A DNA stretch of 64,000 nt from Acinetobacter nosocomialis (GCA_025736915.1 CP107049.1:1860001-1924000), one strand, 5' to 3'. Positions 20,256 to 29,993 are shown, numbered from the stretch's first letter. Notes: generated by a model not told the origin, from the sequence alone. Made by a program: numbers and translations.

Positions 20256-20477
20256 TTAGCCCATTTCAGTTTTATCGCAGCGTTGAATGCTGCTGAAAAA
20301 GTTAGGGGCAAAGTCCTGTGGGAGAACAGGACTTTGCAAACTGGTGTGTTTTAAACGTTGTACGGTTTGAGGTGAACAAATTCTTTTAAATTCCTGCTGA
20401 GCATTGGCATCATCATTGGTAATACTGTAAGCACCGACCACAAGGTTTAAAACCAATATAAATTTATGAAGTTTCAT
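20256..20477 (-). CDS. Small exported protein, unknown function
   Basis: 73-residue ORF with a convincing signal peptide (basic MKLHK, hydrophobic core FILVLNLVVGAYS, cleavage after DANA near residue 26). It leaves a mature peptide of about 47 residues with two cysteines (SPase I style, no lipobox). ATG with GAGAAT six bases upstream. The coding DNA also contains a perfect 11-bp inverted repeat (20308-20318 with 20327-20337) and a 5-bp one (20277-20293), so the transcript is unusually structured and a regulatory RNA is an alternative reading. No family recognised. Confidence 0.5.
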   Translation of the reverse strand: MKLHKFILVLNLVVGAYSITNDDANAQQEFKRICSPQTVQRLKHTSLQSPVLPQDFAPNFFSSIQRCDKTEMG

Positions 20478-20713
20478 ATTATTCTCATGATTATTTATAA
20501 ATTTAAATAAAGCAAAAATATAATTCGAACAAATATTAAAATAATTTTTTAATTAATAATTAACCCTCCCACAAACATAGGAAAATAAAATAATTAAAAT
20601 TTTAAAATAGAAGTAATTTATAAATTTAAAAAAAAAGGTCGCAAAAAACCCATATTTTAAATAAATAAAATAATTAAATAAGAGAGAAAATGAGTTTGAA
20701 TAATGGCATGGCC
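20478..20713. other. Very AT-rich non-coding stretch
   Basis: Mostly A/T tracts with no ORF. It would hold the promoters of the divergent small-protein gene and of the structured RNA; I could not fix either one. Confidence 0.4.
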
Positions 20714-20960
20714 AACTCCTTAAAAGTGGAGTTCTACCACCAGATTACCGCGAATTAATTTGGGTGGTAGAACGGAAAGGGGTTGACAGACTGGGATCCA
20801 TGGAACCAGCACGCACGGGGCGTCCCCCTCCCGTCCTACCGCAAAGAAAAGGGGACGCAAGGGTCTAACGACTTATAGTAGAACTATAATCCGCCGTGGA
20901 TCAACGGTCTGTCAAAACCGACTGGCAATGTAGGCCAGCAACGAGATAATAATCGGTGAT
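20714..20960 (+). ncRNA. Candidate structured RNA, family not recognised
   Basis: A GC-rich island (39 of 60 bases are G or C in 20811-20870) inside an AT desert. Ordered complementary segments: 20731-20741 with 20763-20773 (11 bp); 20783-20791 with 20907-20915 (9 bp), enclosing 20795-20803 with 20894-20902 (9 bp, one G-U); within these, hairpins 20820-20827/20851-20858 (8 bp) and 20873-20879/20883-20889 (7 bp); then 20917-20921/20953-20957 enclosing 20922-20926/20934-20938. An alternative 6-bp hairpin 20714-20719/20728-20733 competes with the first helix. Unpaired parts are A-rich on the plus strand, which favours that strand. No ORF, RNase P, tmRNA, 6S, SRP, tRNA or known riboswitch signature was seen. 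Confidence 0.6.
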
Positions 20961-21474
20961 TTTAATTACGTCAATTTATTTTAATGAAAAAATTTTAAAT
21001 ATAATTATTTTATTCATATTTAAATAATATTACCCCTCTTATTATATTTATGGCTTTTAATTAAATTTAAAATATAAACTTGGGTTATATATATTTAGTT
21101 AATAAAATAGATTATTCGTTAATACTAATTTAATAGTTTATATAAATAACTCTAAGATGAAGAATATTTAGGGATAAAACATCTTATAGAACGCCCCTAC
21201 CCCATAAGTTGATAAGCGAACACTTCTAGCATCTTTTCTAAAACTTATTTCTCTATAGCTTTATTGAATTTATAAAGCTCTAAAGCATAGTCTCTGGCCT
21301 TTATTAAGACATTCTAATAAATACAACTAAATCAACATGTTATATACAAAAACCAACAAAAACACTTGGATTTATATGTGGAAAATTATGGTATAAATCA
21401 CGCTTCGAAATTTACTTGATAACTATTAATTTCGACTATTACAAAAACTTTCTAATTATAAGGAGCGACATATC
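20961..21474. other. AT-rich region upstream of the 406-aa gene
   Basis: 514 bases with no credible ORF. A TATAAA at 21392-21397 could be a -10 element for the downstream gene. I saw no operator or repeat that I can support. Confidence 0.4.
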
Positions 21475-22695
21475 ATGGCTAATGGCTTTCCAGAAGGAAA
21501 CTTTAGAATCGTTAACAAAGAAACAGGTGCATGTATTTCAAGTTTGTATGGTGGTCAAACCAATGGTGTACAAGATGCAGTAACTGCGCGTGGTGAAACG
21601 GGTAAGTTAGCTTACTCTCATACAAATGACCGTGAATTTACGGTACATGACAAGGTTAAAAATATAGACGAAGAGCTTTGGTATTTTGACAGTAGTGCAG
21701 ACAGTTGGGGTCACAGAGTGAATATGCTTTATAACAAAGTTAAAGATATCCGTTCTCGTTGGGTGCTCGGTGCTCATGTTAAGACAAATGCGGTTGCATA
21801 TAAATTATTAGACAAAGACTTAGAACATTTCCTTAGTCTTTTGCCAAAACAAGATGAAGAAACACTAGCCCATTTACAAACAAGTGAAGGTCTTGATATT
21901 GTTCGTTTATTAAAAACATTTATTCATAGTAACGGCGAAGAAACAATTAAATCCGAACTCATTGGCAAACTTGATGAAACTAAGCTGAATGATTCTTTAA
22001 ATACGGTACTGGCTCATAATTCAATTCGTAGCATCGAACACAAGTTCCATGAATATGCTAAATCTCCGTTTCTAGGTTTAGATATTCCTGAACTTAAAAA
22101 TTTGTCTGTGAATCCTTTCGCTCAGCATAATGAACAACTTTATAAGATCATTCTTGCCGCGGTGCAATTAGATGTCTTGGATCAAAAAGATTGGACTTCA
22201 AGGTCAGAGTTCCGATTGCATTTACACCATCAAAATATTGATACTCTTCTAAAAAAAATCAAGAAAGAGAGCATTCATGAGCTTCATGCAAAAGTATTTA
22301 AAGAATATGAAAATACTCAAGACCTTAAAAAAGAAGCCGTAAAAGTTCTTTTAGAGCTTAGAAAAACTCTAGATTTACATACGAATGAAAAAAATATGGA
22401 TACGGTCAAAAAGATTTTGCAGACAGGTTTACAGTCAAATGAGTCTTTTGAACAACTCCAAACCGCATTAAACAGTACCAATGGTAAAGAAATAAAACCA
22501 ATTAATTGGCATAGTGGCCGTGTTTTCTTGCAAGGTGCGGGTCGCCAGTACCAAACTAAGTGGGCATTTGAAGATGGTTATATCTTTGTGGAAGGCCAAC
22601 CAGATGCTGTACTGACACATACTTGGGGTTCATCTGTAGGTATTAGTCAACGATCTAATGACCCAAAACAGCGCTGGGAACTTAAAAGTGCTTAA
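21475..22695 (+). CDS. Beta-trefoil-like protein with helical insert, unknown function
   Basis: 406 residues, no signal peptide, no membrane segment. Residues 1-112 start with GNFRIVNKETGACISS and include ELWYFDSS. Residues 338-406 carry GRVFLQG, GYIFVEGQP and end in KQRWELKSA. Both look like ricin-type trefoil strands ('F.I.N..TG.C' and 'Q.WEL'). Residues 113-337 are highly charged and helical, without trefoil features. I infer one trefoil domain interrupted by a helical insert; no catalytic motif is visible. AGGAG lies 9 bases before the ATG. It lies in the glmS-murI accessory interval, with the structured RNA 500 bases upstream on the same strand. Confidence 0.7.
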   Translation: MANGFPEGNFRIVNKETGACISSLYGGQTNGVQDAVTARGETGKLAYSHTNDREFTVHDKVKNIDEELWYFDSSADSWGHRVNMLYNKVKDIRSRWVLGAHVKTNAVAYKLLDKDLEHFLSLLPKQDEETLAHLQTSEGLDIVRLLKTFIHSNGEETIKSELIGKLDETKLNDSLNTVLAHNSIRSIEHKFHEYAKSPFLGLDIPELKNLSVNPFAQHNEQLYKIILAAVQLDVLDQKDWTSRSEFRLHLHHQNIDTLLKKIKKESIHELHAKVFKEYENTQDLKKEAVKVLLELRKTLDLHTNEKNMDTVKKILQTGLQSNESFEQLQTALNSTNGKEIKPINWHSGRVFLQGAGRQYQTKWAFEDGYIFVEGQPDAVLTHTWGSSVGISQRSNDPKQRWELKSA

Positions 22696-22712
22696 TTTGG
22701 GCTAGAACATAA

Positions 22713-22740
22713 GATGGTAAGAGAAAGCTCTCTTACCATC
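22713..22740. terminator. Hairpin between convergent genes
   Basis: Perfect 12-bp stem (22713-22724 with 22729-22740) and AAGC loop, 17 bases after the 406-aa gene and just after murI. The T tract is poor on both sides, so termination is likely but not certain. Confidence 0.65.
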
Positions 22741-22750
22741 CTTATAAAAT

Positions 22751-23551
22751 TTATATTGCGATATCTTTTACAGGTAAACGTGTACCTAACAAAGAAAAAG
22801 TAACATCCGCAACTTCCAACGGGTCTGAACTGGTCCAAATAATATGATTTCCCTCATTTGGACTTTCAGAACTTAAATGATATTGATTGAGCTGCCGAAT
22901 TAATTGCGCTGTTACAGCTTCGGAAGGCTCAATAATTTGAATATCACGACCTACAATTTCCTGAATCGTGTCTGAAACAAATGGATAATGTGTGCATCCT
23001 AAAATAATCGTATCGACTTTTTGCTCGACCAACGGTGCCAAAATATTTTTTAAATAATCTTTAACCTCCGCGGTATGTGCTTTGCCCGTTTCAATTTTTT
23101 CAGCTAAGCCAATACAAGGCACCAAAGACACTTTAATATCTTGCGCATACGTTTCAATTAAACTTTTTAAGTTTTTGCCCTTCACCGTGGTGGCAGTTGC
23201 CAAAACAGCAATATGCTTGCTCACGGTCATTGCCACAGCAGGTTTTACCGCTGGTTCTATCGCAATAAGCGGCACATTAATTTGCGCTCTAATCGTTTCA
23301 ACCGCTACGGCCGTCATGGTGTTACAAGCAATCACGATCGCTTTGCATTTGCCATGAGCAACTAAGTTTGAAATTAAATGCGTGGTTCGTGAAACAATCC
23401 AGTCGCTTTCTCTGTCTCCATAAGGGACATATTTCGAGTCGGCGAAATAGATAATGTCTTCATTTGGAAGAGCCTCCCGAATATGCTTAAAGAGAGACAA
23501 CCCGCCTAAACCAGAGTCAATCATCCCAATCGGATTGTTATTATTATTCAT
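22751..23551 (-). CDS. murI: Glutamate racemase
   Basis: Provides D-glutamate for peptidoglycan. IGMIDSGLGGLS near residues 8-19, the first catalytic cysteine in VIACNTMTAV (about residue 75) and the second in ILGCTHYPF (about 186) are present. The length of 266 aa is normal. AGGA lies six bases before the ATG. The HAD gene upstream ends 23 bases away on the same strand, so the two may be co-transcribed. Confidence 0.95.
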   Translation of the reverse strand: MNNNNNPIGMIDSGLGGLSLFKHIREALPNEDIIYFADSKYVPYGDRESDWIVSRTTHLISNLVAHGKCKAIVIACNTMTAVAVETIRAQINVPLIAIEPAVKPAVAMTVSKHIAVLATATTVKGKNLKSLIETYAQDIKVSLVPCIGLAEKIETGKAHTAEVKDYLKNILAPLVEQKVDTIILGCTHYPFVSDTIQEIVGRDIQIIEPSEAVTAQLIRQLNQYHLSSESPNEGNHIIWTSSDPLEVADVTFSLLGTRLPVKDIAI

Positions 23552-23574
23552 GGTTAGTCCTGTATTTCATGTAT

Positions 23575-24240
23575 TTAGAAAAATTCTTTCATGGTTGCCA
23601 AGTCGTTGAGCACGACTTTGGGCTGAATGGTTTTTAATTTTTCAGCCGATGTATATCCCCAACCTACCGCAGCAAAATCAATACCTGCTTTATGTGCAGC
23701 TTCGCCATCCGTGGTTTGGTCGCCGACGTAAATTGCTTGGTTTTTACTTACGTCCAAAATGTTGAGTACACGCTTAATTCGCTTCGCTTTGCCAAATATA
23801 GACGAGCCACCATCAATATGGCTAAAAAGCTCACAGAGTTCTTTACCCAGTACATTTTGACAGTTTTCTTTAGAGTTTGAAGTAATAATTGCGAGTGTAT
23901 ACCCCTGCTTATGCAGTTCAATTAAGTGGTCCCGCATACCTTCAAACAAATGAATTTCTTCATCTCTTTCTTTCATTAACCGAATAAAGTCTTTCGCAAT
24001 CCAAGGTAGTTTCCACCTAGAAACATTCATCTCTTTCATAATTTCTCTAGGCGTAAGTTGTTTGTAGTACTCGACTTCGTGAAGGCTTACCGATTTAAAC
24101 TTATACTTTGCGGAAAGTTGATTTAAAACGCTTAGAAAAAAATGAAAGGAGTCGGCTAAAGTGCCATCTAAATCAAAAATAATAGCTTGATATTGTTTTA
24201 AGGTTTTTTCCATTTCTAGTTTCGAAAATATATTTTTCAT
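23575..24240 (-). CDS. HAD-superfamily phosphatase (phosphoglycolate phosphatase-like)
   Basis: Haloacid dehalogenase fold with motif I IFDLDGTLADS (two aspartates), motif II ITSNS, and the motif III/IV region GKAKRI...YVGDQTTDGEAA. A helical cap sits between motifs I and II. It resembles Gph-type phosphatases, but the substrate cannot be read from sequence. 221 aa from the first ATG; an ATG nine codons in is possible, and neither has a clear RBS. It precedes murI on the same strand. Confidence 0.8.
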   Translation of the reverse strand: MKNIFSKLEMEKTLKQYQAIIFDLDGTLADSFHFFLSVLNQLSAKYKFKSVSLHEVEYYKQLTPREIMKEMNVSRWKLPWIAKDFIRLMKERDEEIHLFEGMRDHLIELHKQGYTLAIITSNSKENCQNVLGKELCELFSHIDGGSSIFGKAKRIKRVLNILDVSKNQAIYVGDQTTDGEAAHKAGIDFAAVGWGYTSAEKLKTIQPKVVLNDLATMKEFF

Positions 24241-24312
24241 TATTATATTATGTTTTTTATATATTTTTAAATCAGGCCCAACGAGGACCTGACCTAAATT
24301 TTGAATTTTGTT

Positions 24313-26139
24313 TTAAGCTGCCGCTTTTTGTTCCTTTATCCAATTTTTAATACGGGCATCGAGTATATTTAAAGGCAATGTTCCTGCATTTAAGATCATG
24401 TCATGGAACGCTTTGATATCAAAACGATCTCCAAGCTCCTGTTTCGCAAGCTCCCGTAGCTCTAAAATTTTGAGTTGGCCCATTTTGTATGCCAATGCTT
24501 GGGCAGGAATAGCAATATAGCGGTCTGCCTCTGCCTGAATATCAGGTTCATCTAAAGCTGAGTGTTCACGCATAAAATCAATCATTTGCTGACGGGTCCA
24601 TTTTTTATAATGCACACCAGTGTCCACCACTAGACGACAAGCACGGAACAACTCACTCGAGAGTCGTCCATAGTCTGAAAGTGGGTCTTTATAAAAACCA
24701 ACGTCTTTGCCCAATTGCTCGGCATAAAGTGCCCATCCTTCAATATAAGCGGTATGGTTGGGCTGCTTTCGGAACATCGGCAAGTTTGGCAGGTTTTGGG
24801 CAATATCAATCTGCATATGGTGGCCGGGAATTGCCTCATGGTAAGCGGTTGCTTCCATGGATATTTTGGAACGTTCAGAGAAGTCGCCAGTATTTACATA
24901 AACTTGTCCGGGGCGTGAACCATCCGGTGTCCCTTGGTGATACTCCGCACCTGCCGCTTCTTTTTCTCGATATTGCTCTACAGGTAAAACTTCGACTTTA
25001 TTTTTTGGCAATAAACCAAACAGCTTCGGCAACTCTGGTTGCATTTGGGCAATATATCCGCGATATATCTCTAAAATTTCTTCACGAGATTTTGGGAAAA
25101 CCGCAGGATTTGTTTTTAGAGATTGTTGGAAACTTTTTAAGTCATTGAAACCTTGTGCTTTAGCAATTTTCAGCATTTCCGCTTCTATACGAGCAACTTC
25201 TTTTAACCCAAGCTGATGAATAGTTTCAGGGCTTTCCGAGGTTGTCGTATTGTTTTCTACATAAAAGCGATAGAGTTCGTCACCGTTTGGCAAGCTCCAG
25301 ATACCCTCGTGTTGTCGTCCATAGGGTAAGTAATCTTTCTGAATAAACGTACCGAGTTTTTGATAAGCAGGCCGAACATTTTGATCTATAGCCTGTAGTA
25401 TTTCACGGCTTAAACGCTCCTGTTCTGCTTTGGAAATGTTGTTTGGAAATTGCTTTAATGGAGAAGCAAATACACTGTCTTTCCCTGCTGGAGCTGCAAT
25501 GCTATTAATTTGCTTTGCCACCTTTTCAATTAAATATTTCGGTGGCATCAAACCATCTTTTTGTCCTTGTTTCGCTAACTGAATCCCTTGATCAAGAATA
25601 AGAGGAATTTGTTTTAAACGAGCAATATAGTCTTGATATTGCTTAACATTATCAAAGGGAATCGAACTAATAAATCCCGGAAATTGTAAATGTAGCCCCC
25701 ACATTTGATTAAAAGGCATCTCATAGAGTTTCAAATCATAACTTTTAAGTGTCTCTTTCAACTGATAAATCATTAAATCTTTATTTAATTGATCTGTTGC
25801 TGAAAATCCTGTGCTATCGATTGCTTCAAAACGTTTTAAAAAATTTTGAGTAGTTTTTTTATCTTTCTCAATCTGACTTTTTGAAGACTCGGTCCATCGA
25901 TCGTTGTAGCGTAAATCGCCTAATGTCGTTGCAGTCTCAGGATTATTTTTCAAAGTATATTCCCATTGTTCTTGTAAAAGCTGATTTAAAGCTTTCACCC
26001 GAACAGAGACATTACTGTTTTGTTTAGCTTGTGACTTTTCGGTGGTATTTGTACTTATTTCGGGGGGTGTAGCATTAGAAGAATGAGACATCCAAAATAA
26101 AACACTGATACAAGCAAAATGTAAGGTTCTGTTTTTCAT
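24313..26139 (-). CDS. DUF885 family exported metallohydrolase-like protein
   Basis: 608 residues with an N-terminal signal peptide (about 1-23, SNA/TPPE), then a long helical DUF885 domain. The signature YHEAIPGHHMQ near residues 431-441 supplies HExxxGHH zinc-type ligands, and a downstream glutamate-containing helix (YIEGWALYAEQLG) matches the metallopeptidase-like pattern. A periplasmic peptidase role is inferred; no substrate is known to me. GGA lies seven bases before the ATG. Monocistronic. Confidence 0.8.
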   Translation of the reverse strand: MKNRTLHFACISVLFWMSHSSNATPPEISTNTTEKSQAKQNSNVSVRVKALNQLLQEQWEYTLKNNPETATTLGDLRYNDRWTESSKSQIEKDKKTTQNFLKRFEAIDSTGFSATDQLNKDLMIYQLKETLKSYDLKLYEMPFNQMWGLHLQFPGFISSIPFDNVKQYQDYIARLKQIPLILDQGIQLAKQGQKDGLMPPKYLIEKVAKQINSIAAPAGKDSVFASPLKQFPNNISKAEQERLSREILQAIDQNVRPAYQKLGTFIQKDYLPYGRQHEGIWSLPNGDELYRFYVENNTTTSESPETIHQLGLKEVARIEAEMLKIAKAQGFNDLKSFQQSLKTNPAVFPKSREEILEIYRGYIAQMQPELPKLFGLLPKNKVEVLPVEQYREKEAAGAEYHQGTPDGSRPGQVYVNTGDFSERSKISMEATAYHEAIPGHHMQIDIAQNLPNLPMFRKQPNHTAYIEGWALYAEQLGKDVGFYKDPLSDYGRLSSELFRACRLVVDTGVHYKKWTRQQMIDFMREHSALDEPDIQAEADRYIAIPAQALAYKMGQLKILELRELAKQELGDRFDIKAFHDMILNAGTLPLNILDARIKNWIKEQKAAA

Positions 26140-26332
26140 TTAATTATCCAAACATATTTAACGAAATTTAAAATATAGACAAAACAAATTACGTGCCAAG
26201 CAGCCTATAAAATAGTGTAAAAATCGAGTATTTTTTTAACTCAATGATTTTATAAATTAATTTTCTTTTTAATTAAATTATTTATAGTTGCTATCTATAT
26301 TCCCTATTTGACTTTAATTTACCAGAAAGTCA

Positions 26333-26369
26333 AAAAAAGCGCACATGAGCAATCTCAGTGCACTTTTTC
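26333..26369 (-). terminator. Intrinsic terminator of the hut operon
   Basis: Interrupted stem AAAAAG-GCAC-TGAG / CTCA-GTGC-CTTTTT with CAAT loop, just downstream of hutG on the minus strand. Confidence 0.75.
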
Positions 26370-26392
26370 ATTTCTACATTAAAAATTGTTTC

Positions 26393-27313
26393 TCAAGAAA
26401 ACAAATATTGATAAACAATATAGGCAGCCAGTTTTGCTGTTCGATTGTCCAAATCAAATTTTGGATTGCACTCGGCAATATCTAAAAGTTTGATTTTGCC
26501 AGTCTCTTGAATATGCTTAAAAATTGCTTCAAAAGTGGCTAAATCAATTCCTTTTACGGCTGGCGCACTAACCCCTGGTGCAACCGCAGCCGCGAAGACA
26601 TCTAAATCAATCGTAACGTATAAACAGTCTACTTTTGCAATAAAAGCATCTACCGCTGCAAGCACGTTGTTTAGGTTAAAAATATTAACCTCATGATCGC
26701 GTAAATATGAACAATTTAAAGCATCGGCCGTATCAAACAAAACTTTAGTATTGGCATGGTTAGCAACCCCAATACATAAATAATTAAATTGTTTTTGATG
26801 CTGTTCTGAAAGCCTTGCTGCTTGTAAAAAAGGTGTTCCAGAGGTGGCATGCTCTGCTTCACGCAAATCAAAATGGGCATCAAAATTAATAATGCCTATT
26901 TTTTTATCTGGCGCGTTGGCTTGTATATATTGAAATAGACCGCTAAAGCTACCAAAAGCGACTTCATGTCCACCGCCTAATACAACAGGCTTTAGGCCAT
27001 GTTGCAGGCTATTTGCGACTTGTTCCGCTAACTCGGTTTGTGCTTGCTCTAAATTCTCATATTCGCAAGTCACTGTACCCAAATCGACAATACTGACTGG
27101 GTGATGAATCGGTAAGTTAGCCAGTTGTGTGCGAATCGCATCTGGTGCATCGGCAGCACCAACTCGGCCTTTGTTACGCTTCACACCTTCATCAGAACTA
27201 AAACCAATCAGGGCAAATTCGGCATGTTGGGTTTTATTCATAATATGGTGAATGCGTTGATGTGCTTCACCATCGCCATCATGTCGGCCTTGCCATTTAA
27301 ATGTGTGATTCAT
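26393..27313 (-). CDS. hutG: Formimidoylglutamase
   Basis: Arginase/agmatinase-family enzyme splitting N-formimidoyl-glutamate to glutamate and formamide, the last histidine breakdown step. Manganese ligands are visible in GGGHEVAFG, NFDAHFDLR and TIDLDVFAAAVAPG. The start at 27313 (MNHTFKWQG, 306 aa) gives the usual length; the open frame runs 37 codons further upstream into hutI. Last gene of hutUHTIG. Confidence 0.93.
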   Translation of the reverse strand: MNHTFKWQGRHDGDGEAHQRIHHIMNKTQHAEFALIGFSSDEGVKRNKGRVGAADAPDAIRTQLANLPIHHPVSIVDLGTVTCEYENLEQAQTELAEQVANSLQHGLKPVVLGGGHEVAFGSFSGLFQYIQANAPDKKIGIINFDAHFDLREAEHATSGTPFLQAARLSEQHQKQFNYLCIGVANHANTKVLFDTADALNCSYLRDHEVNIFNLNNVLAAVDAFIAKVDCLYVTIDLDVFAAAVAPGVSAPAVKGIDLATFEAIFKHIQETGKIKLLDIAECNPKFDLDNRTAKLAAYIVYQYLFS

Positions 27314-27323
27314 ATGACACCGT

Positions 27324-28529
27324 TTAAAAAATAACTTCTTGTCCATGCTGAACGACTCGCTTAGGCAAATCTCCGCCAAGCCAGTAAACAATTTCAGATG
27401 GATGCTCAATATCCCAAGCCACAAAGTCAGCGACTTTACCTTGCTCTAAACTGCCGTGTGTTTGCTCTAAACCGAGCGCTTGTGCCGCATGAATGGTGAC
27501 ACCTGCTAAAGCTTGCTCAGGTGTTAAGCGGAATAACGTACTGCCCATATTCAGCATTAAACGTACAGAAAGTGCCGGAGATGTACCCGGATTTAAATCA
27601 CTCGACAGCGCAATACGCACGCCATGTTTAATGAGACTTTCAATTGGTGGATATTGTGTTTCACGCAATAAATAAAAAGCACCTGGTAGTAATACAGCAA
27701 CCGTACCCGACTCTGCCATGGCTTTGACATCATCTTCGGTCATGTACTCTAAATGGTCAGCCGACAAAGCATGATAACGTGCTGCCAAGCTTGAACCACC
27801 TAGCGATGAAAGCTGTTCAGCATGAAGCTTAACGGGTAGACCCAATGATTGTGCTGTTTTAAAAACACGTTCGACCTGAGCGGGTGAAAATGCCAAATGC
27901 TCGCAGAACGCATCAACAGCATCGACCAAACCTTCAGCGTGCAATTTAGGCAGCATTTCTGTACAGATATGCTCAATATAAGCATCGCTTTGATCTTTGT
28001 ATTCTGGCGGTAAAGCATGGGCAGCCAAACAGGTACTTTTGACCGTCATTGGTAAAGCTTCACCAATTTGACGGATCACACGCAGCATTTTGCGCTCGTT
28101 TTCGTAGTTGAGTCCGTAACCAGACTTAATTTCGATGGTGGTTACACCGTCTTGCTGCATACAGCGAATACGTTTAAGGGCAGAATTTAATAATTGTTCT
28201 TCGCTGGCTTCACGGGTTGCACGTACTGTACTGGCAATACCGCCACCGCTTGCAGCAATTTCAGCATAACTTACGCCTTGTAAGCGCTTTTCAAACTCAA
28301 CACTACGGTTGCCACCAAATACACTATGCGTATGACAGTCGATGAACCCCGGGGTTACCCAAGCGCCATTTAAGTCAACTGTTTCGGAATAAGTGTCGGC
28401 AGGAAGTTGTTGTTGTTTTCCAATCCAATGGATGAGATGCCCTTCGGTAACAATTGCAGCATCTTCAATATAAGAATATTGCCCATTTTGCATGGTCGCA
28501 ATATGGCAGTTTTGCCAAAGTTTTTTCAT
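27324..28529 (-). CDS. hutI: Imidazolonepropionase
   Basis: Metal-dependent amidohydrolase opening imidazolonepropionate to formiminoglutamate. The metal-binding HTHSVFGG (after GFIDC), KSGYGL, LHAEQ and the late SSDLNPG aspartate are present. 401 aa from the ATG at 28529, which has AGG upstream; a TTG eight codons earlier is less likely. Overall order hutU-H-T-I-G on one strand. Confidence 0.95.
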   Translation of the reverse strand: MKKLWQNCHIATMQNGQYSYIEDAAIVTEGHLIHWIGKQQQLPADTYSETVDLNGAWVTPGFIDCHTHSVFGGNRSVEFEKRLQGVSYAEIAASGGGIASTVRATREASEEQLLNSALKRIRCMQQDGVTTIEIKSGYGLNYENERKMLRVIRQIGEALPMTVKSTCLAAHALPPEYKDQSDAYIEHICTEMLPKLHAEGLVDAVDAFCEHLAFSPAQVERVFKTAQSLGLPVKLHAEQLSSLGGSSLAARYHALSADHLEYMTEDDVKAMAESGTVAVLLPGAFYLLRETQYPPIESLIKHGVRIALSSDLNPGTSPALSVRLMLNMGSTLFRLTPEQALAGVTIHAAQALGLEQTHGSLEQGKVADFVAWDIEHPSEIVYWLGGDLPKRVVQHGQEVIF

Positions 28530-28545
28530 TAGCCTATCCTCGAAA

Positions 28546-28572
28546 CTGCCCAACAGTTAAACCATTGGGCAG
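28546..28572 (-). other. Intercistronic hairpin hutT/hutI
   Basis: Perfect 8-bp inverted repeat CTGCCCAA/TTGGGCAG with an 11-base loop, in the gap between hutT and hutI. No T run follows on the minus strand, so it is more likely an mRNA processing or stability element than a terminator. Confidence 0.6.
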
Positions 28573-28580
28573 TTGATTTG

Positions 28581-29993
28581 TTAGCTTTCCATTTCTATGT
28601 TTTGCTGGACAGGCTTACTTTCCTTTCCCAAGCTTTGCTCCGGCTTTACCCAAATGCGATACGCAATGGTTAACAGAGCAAGCCATGCCGCACCTACATA
28701 AATTGCAGGACGCGAGTCTGGGAAGTAGCCCATCATCACTAAAATGAACACCATAAACCCGATTGCAAAAGCAGGTGCATATGGCCAGCCGAATACAGGG
28801 AAATCCAGTGCCTTAATTTCAGCAGTAGATAATTTACGGCGCATCGCCACTTGCGAAAGCAAGATCATGAGCCATACCCAAACAGTTGCAAACGTTGCAA
28901 TTGATGCAATGATGACAAATACATTTTCAGGAATCAGGTAGTTCAGTACCACACCAATTAACAGCACGCCAGCCATAACCACAACAGTCATCCAAGGCAC
29001 ACCATTACGTGAAAGTTTCTTGAACACTTGGGGTGCTTGACCACGATTTGCCATACCGTACAACATACGGCCTGCACCAAATACATCACTGTTAATTGCT
29101 GAAATTGCAGCAGTTACCACCACAACGTTTAGAATATTTGCAGCAGATTTAATGCCTAAGTTTTCAAAAATTTGTACAAACGGGCTACCTTGGCTACCAA
29201 TCTGGTTCCATGGGAAAATCGACATCAGTACAAAAATAGTGAGTACATAGAACAGTAAAATACGGACTGGAACGGCATTAATTGCTTTTGGTAAGGTGGT
29301 TTTCGGGTCTTGTGACTCACCTGCGGTTAAACCAATAATTTCGATACCACCAAAGGCAAACACGACTACAGATAAACATGCCACTAAACCTGCAATACCA
29401 TGCGGCATGAAACCATCATAAATCCATAGGTTTTGAAGCCCCGGTACAACATTGCTGTGATCAACATGGAAGCCATAAAACATAAGGCCTAAACCACCGA
29501 TAATCATGGCAACAATAGCACTGACTTTGACAATTGAAAGCCAAAATTCGAGTTCACCAAAGACTTTTACATGAATAAGGTTAATTGCACCTAGGAACAT
29601 AATGAGAGACAAAATCCAGATCCACCGTGGTACATCGGGATACCAGAACCCCATATAAATACCAAACGCAGTGACATCGGCAATTGCAACAATCACCATC
29701 TCAAAAACGTAAGTCCATCCTGTAGTAAAACCAGCCAATGGACCAATGTACTGAGATGCATAGTGGCTGAATGAGCCAGAGACAGGGTTATGGACAGCCA
29801 TCTCACCCAGTGCGCGCATAACGATATAAATTGCAATCCCTGCAACGATATACGCAAGTAATACTGAAGGCCCTGCCATTTTGATGGCAGTTGCCGAACC
29901 ATAGAAAAGCCCAGTTCCAATTGCTGAGCCCAATGCCAAGAAACGAATATGGCGGGTGTTTAAACCCCGCTGTAGTGTGGAGTTTTGTGACAT
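28581..29993 (-). CDS. hutT: Histidine/amino acid permease (APC family)
   Basis: Twelve-segment inner-membrane amino acid permease of the AAT family. Family motifs seen: [12 protein letters not shown] near the N-terminus, [23 protein letters not shown] with AGES, and [16 protein letters not shown]. The position inside the hut operon supports histidine or urocanate uptake; AroP/ProY-like specificity cannot be excluded from sequence. 470 aa from the ATG at 29993, which has GGAG six bases upstream; a 16-codon N-terminal extension is open but unlikely. Confidence 0.85.
   Translation of the reverse strand: MSQNSTLQRGLNTRHIRFLALGSAIGTGLFYGSATAIKMAGPSVLLAYIVAGIAIYIVMRALGEMAVHNPVSGSFSHYASQYIGPLAGFTTGWTYVFEMVIVAIADVTAFGIYMGFWYPDVPRWIWILSLIMFLGAINLIHVKVFGELEFWLSIVKVSAIVAMIIGGLGLMFYGFHVDHSNVVPGLQNLWIYDGFMPHGIAGLVACLSVVVFAFGGIEIIGLTAGESQDPKTTLPKAINAVPVRILLFYVLTIFVLMSIFPWNQIGSQGSPFVQIFENLGIKSAANILNVVVVTAAISAINSDVFGAGRMLYGMANRGQAPQVFKKLSRNGVPWMTVVVMAGVLLIGVVLNYLIPENVFVIIASIATFATVWVWLMILLSQVAMRRKLSTAEIKALDFPVFGWPYAPAFAIGFMVFILVMMGYFPDSRPAIYVGAAWLALLTIAYRIWVKPEQSLGKESKPVQQNIEMES

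Noticed and set aside
20714..20960. Retron msr/msd or group II intron
   Set aside because: No reverse transcriptase gene is present in the window and the domain V-type hairpin is absent.
24681..25148. 155-codon plus-strand open frame opposite the DUF885 gene
   Set aside because: Antisense shadow of a well-supported gene; no family features.
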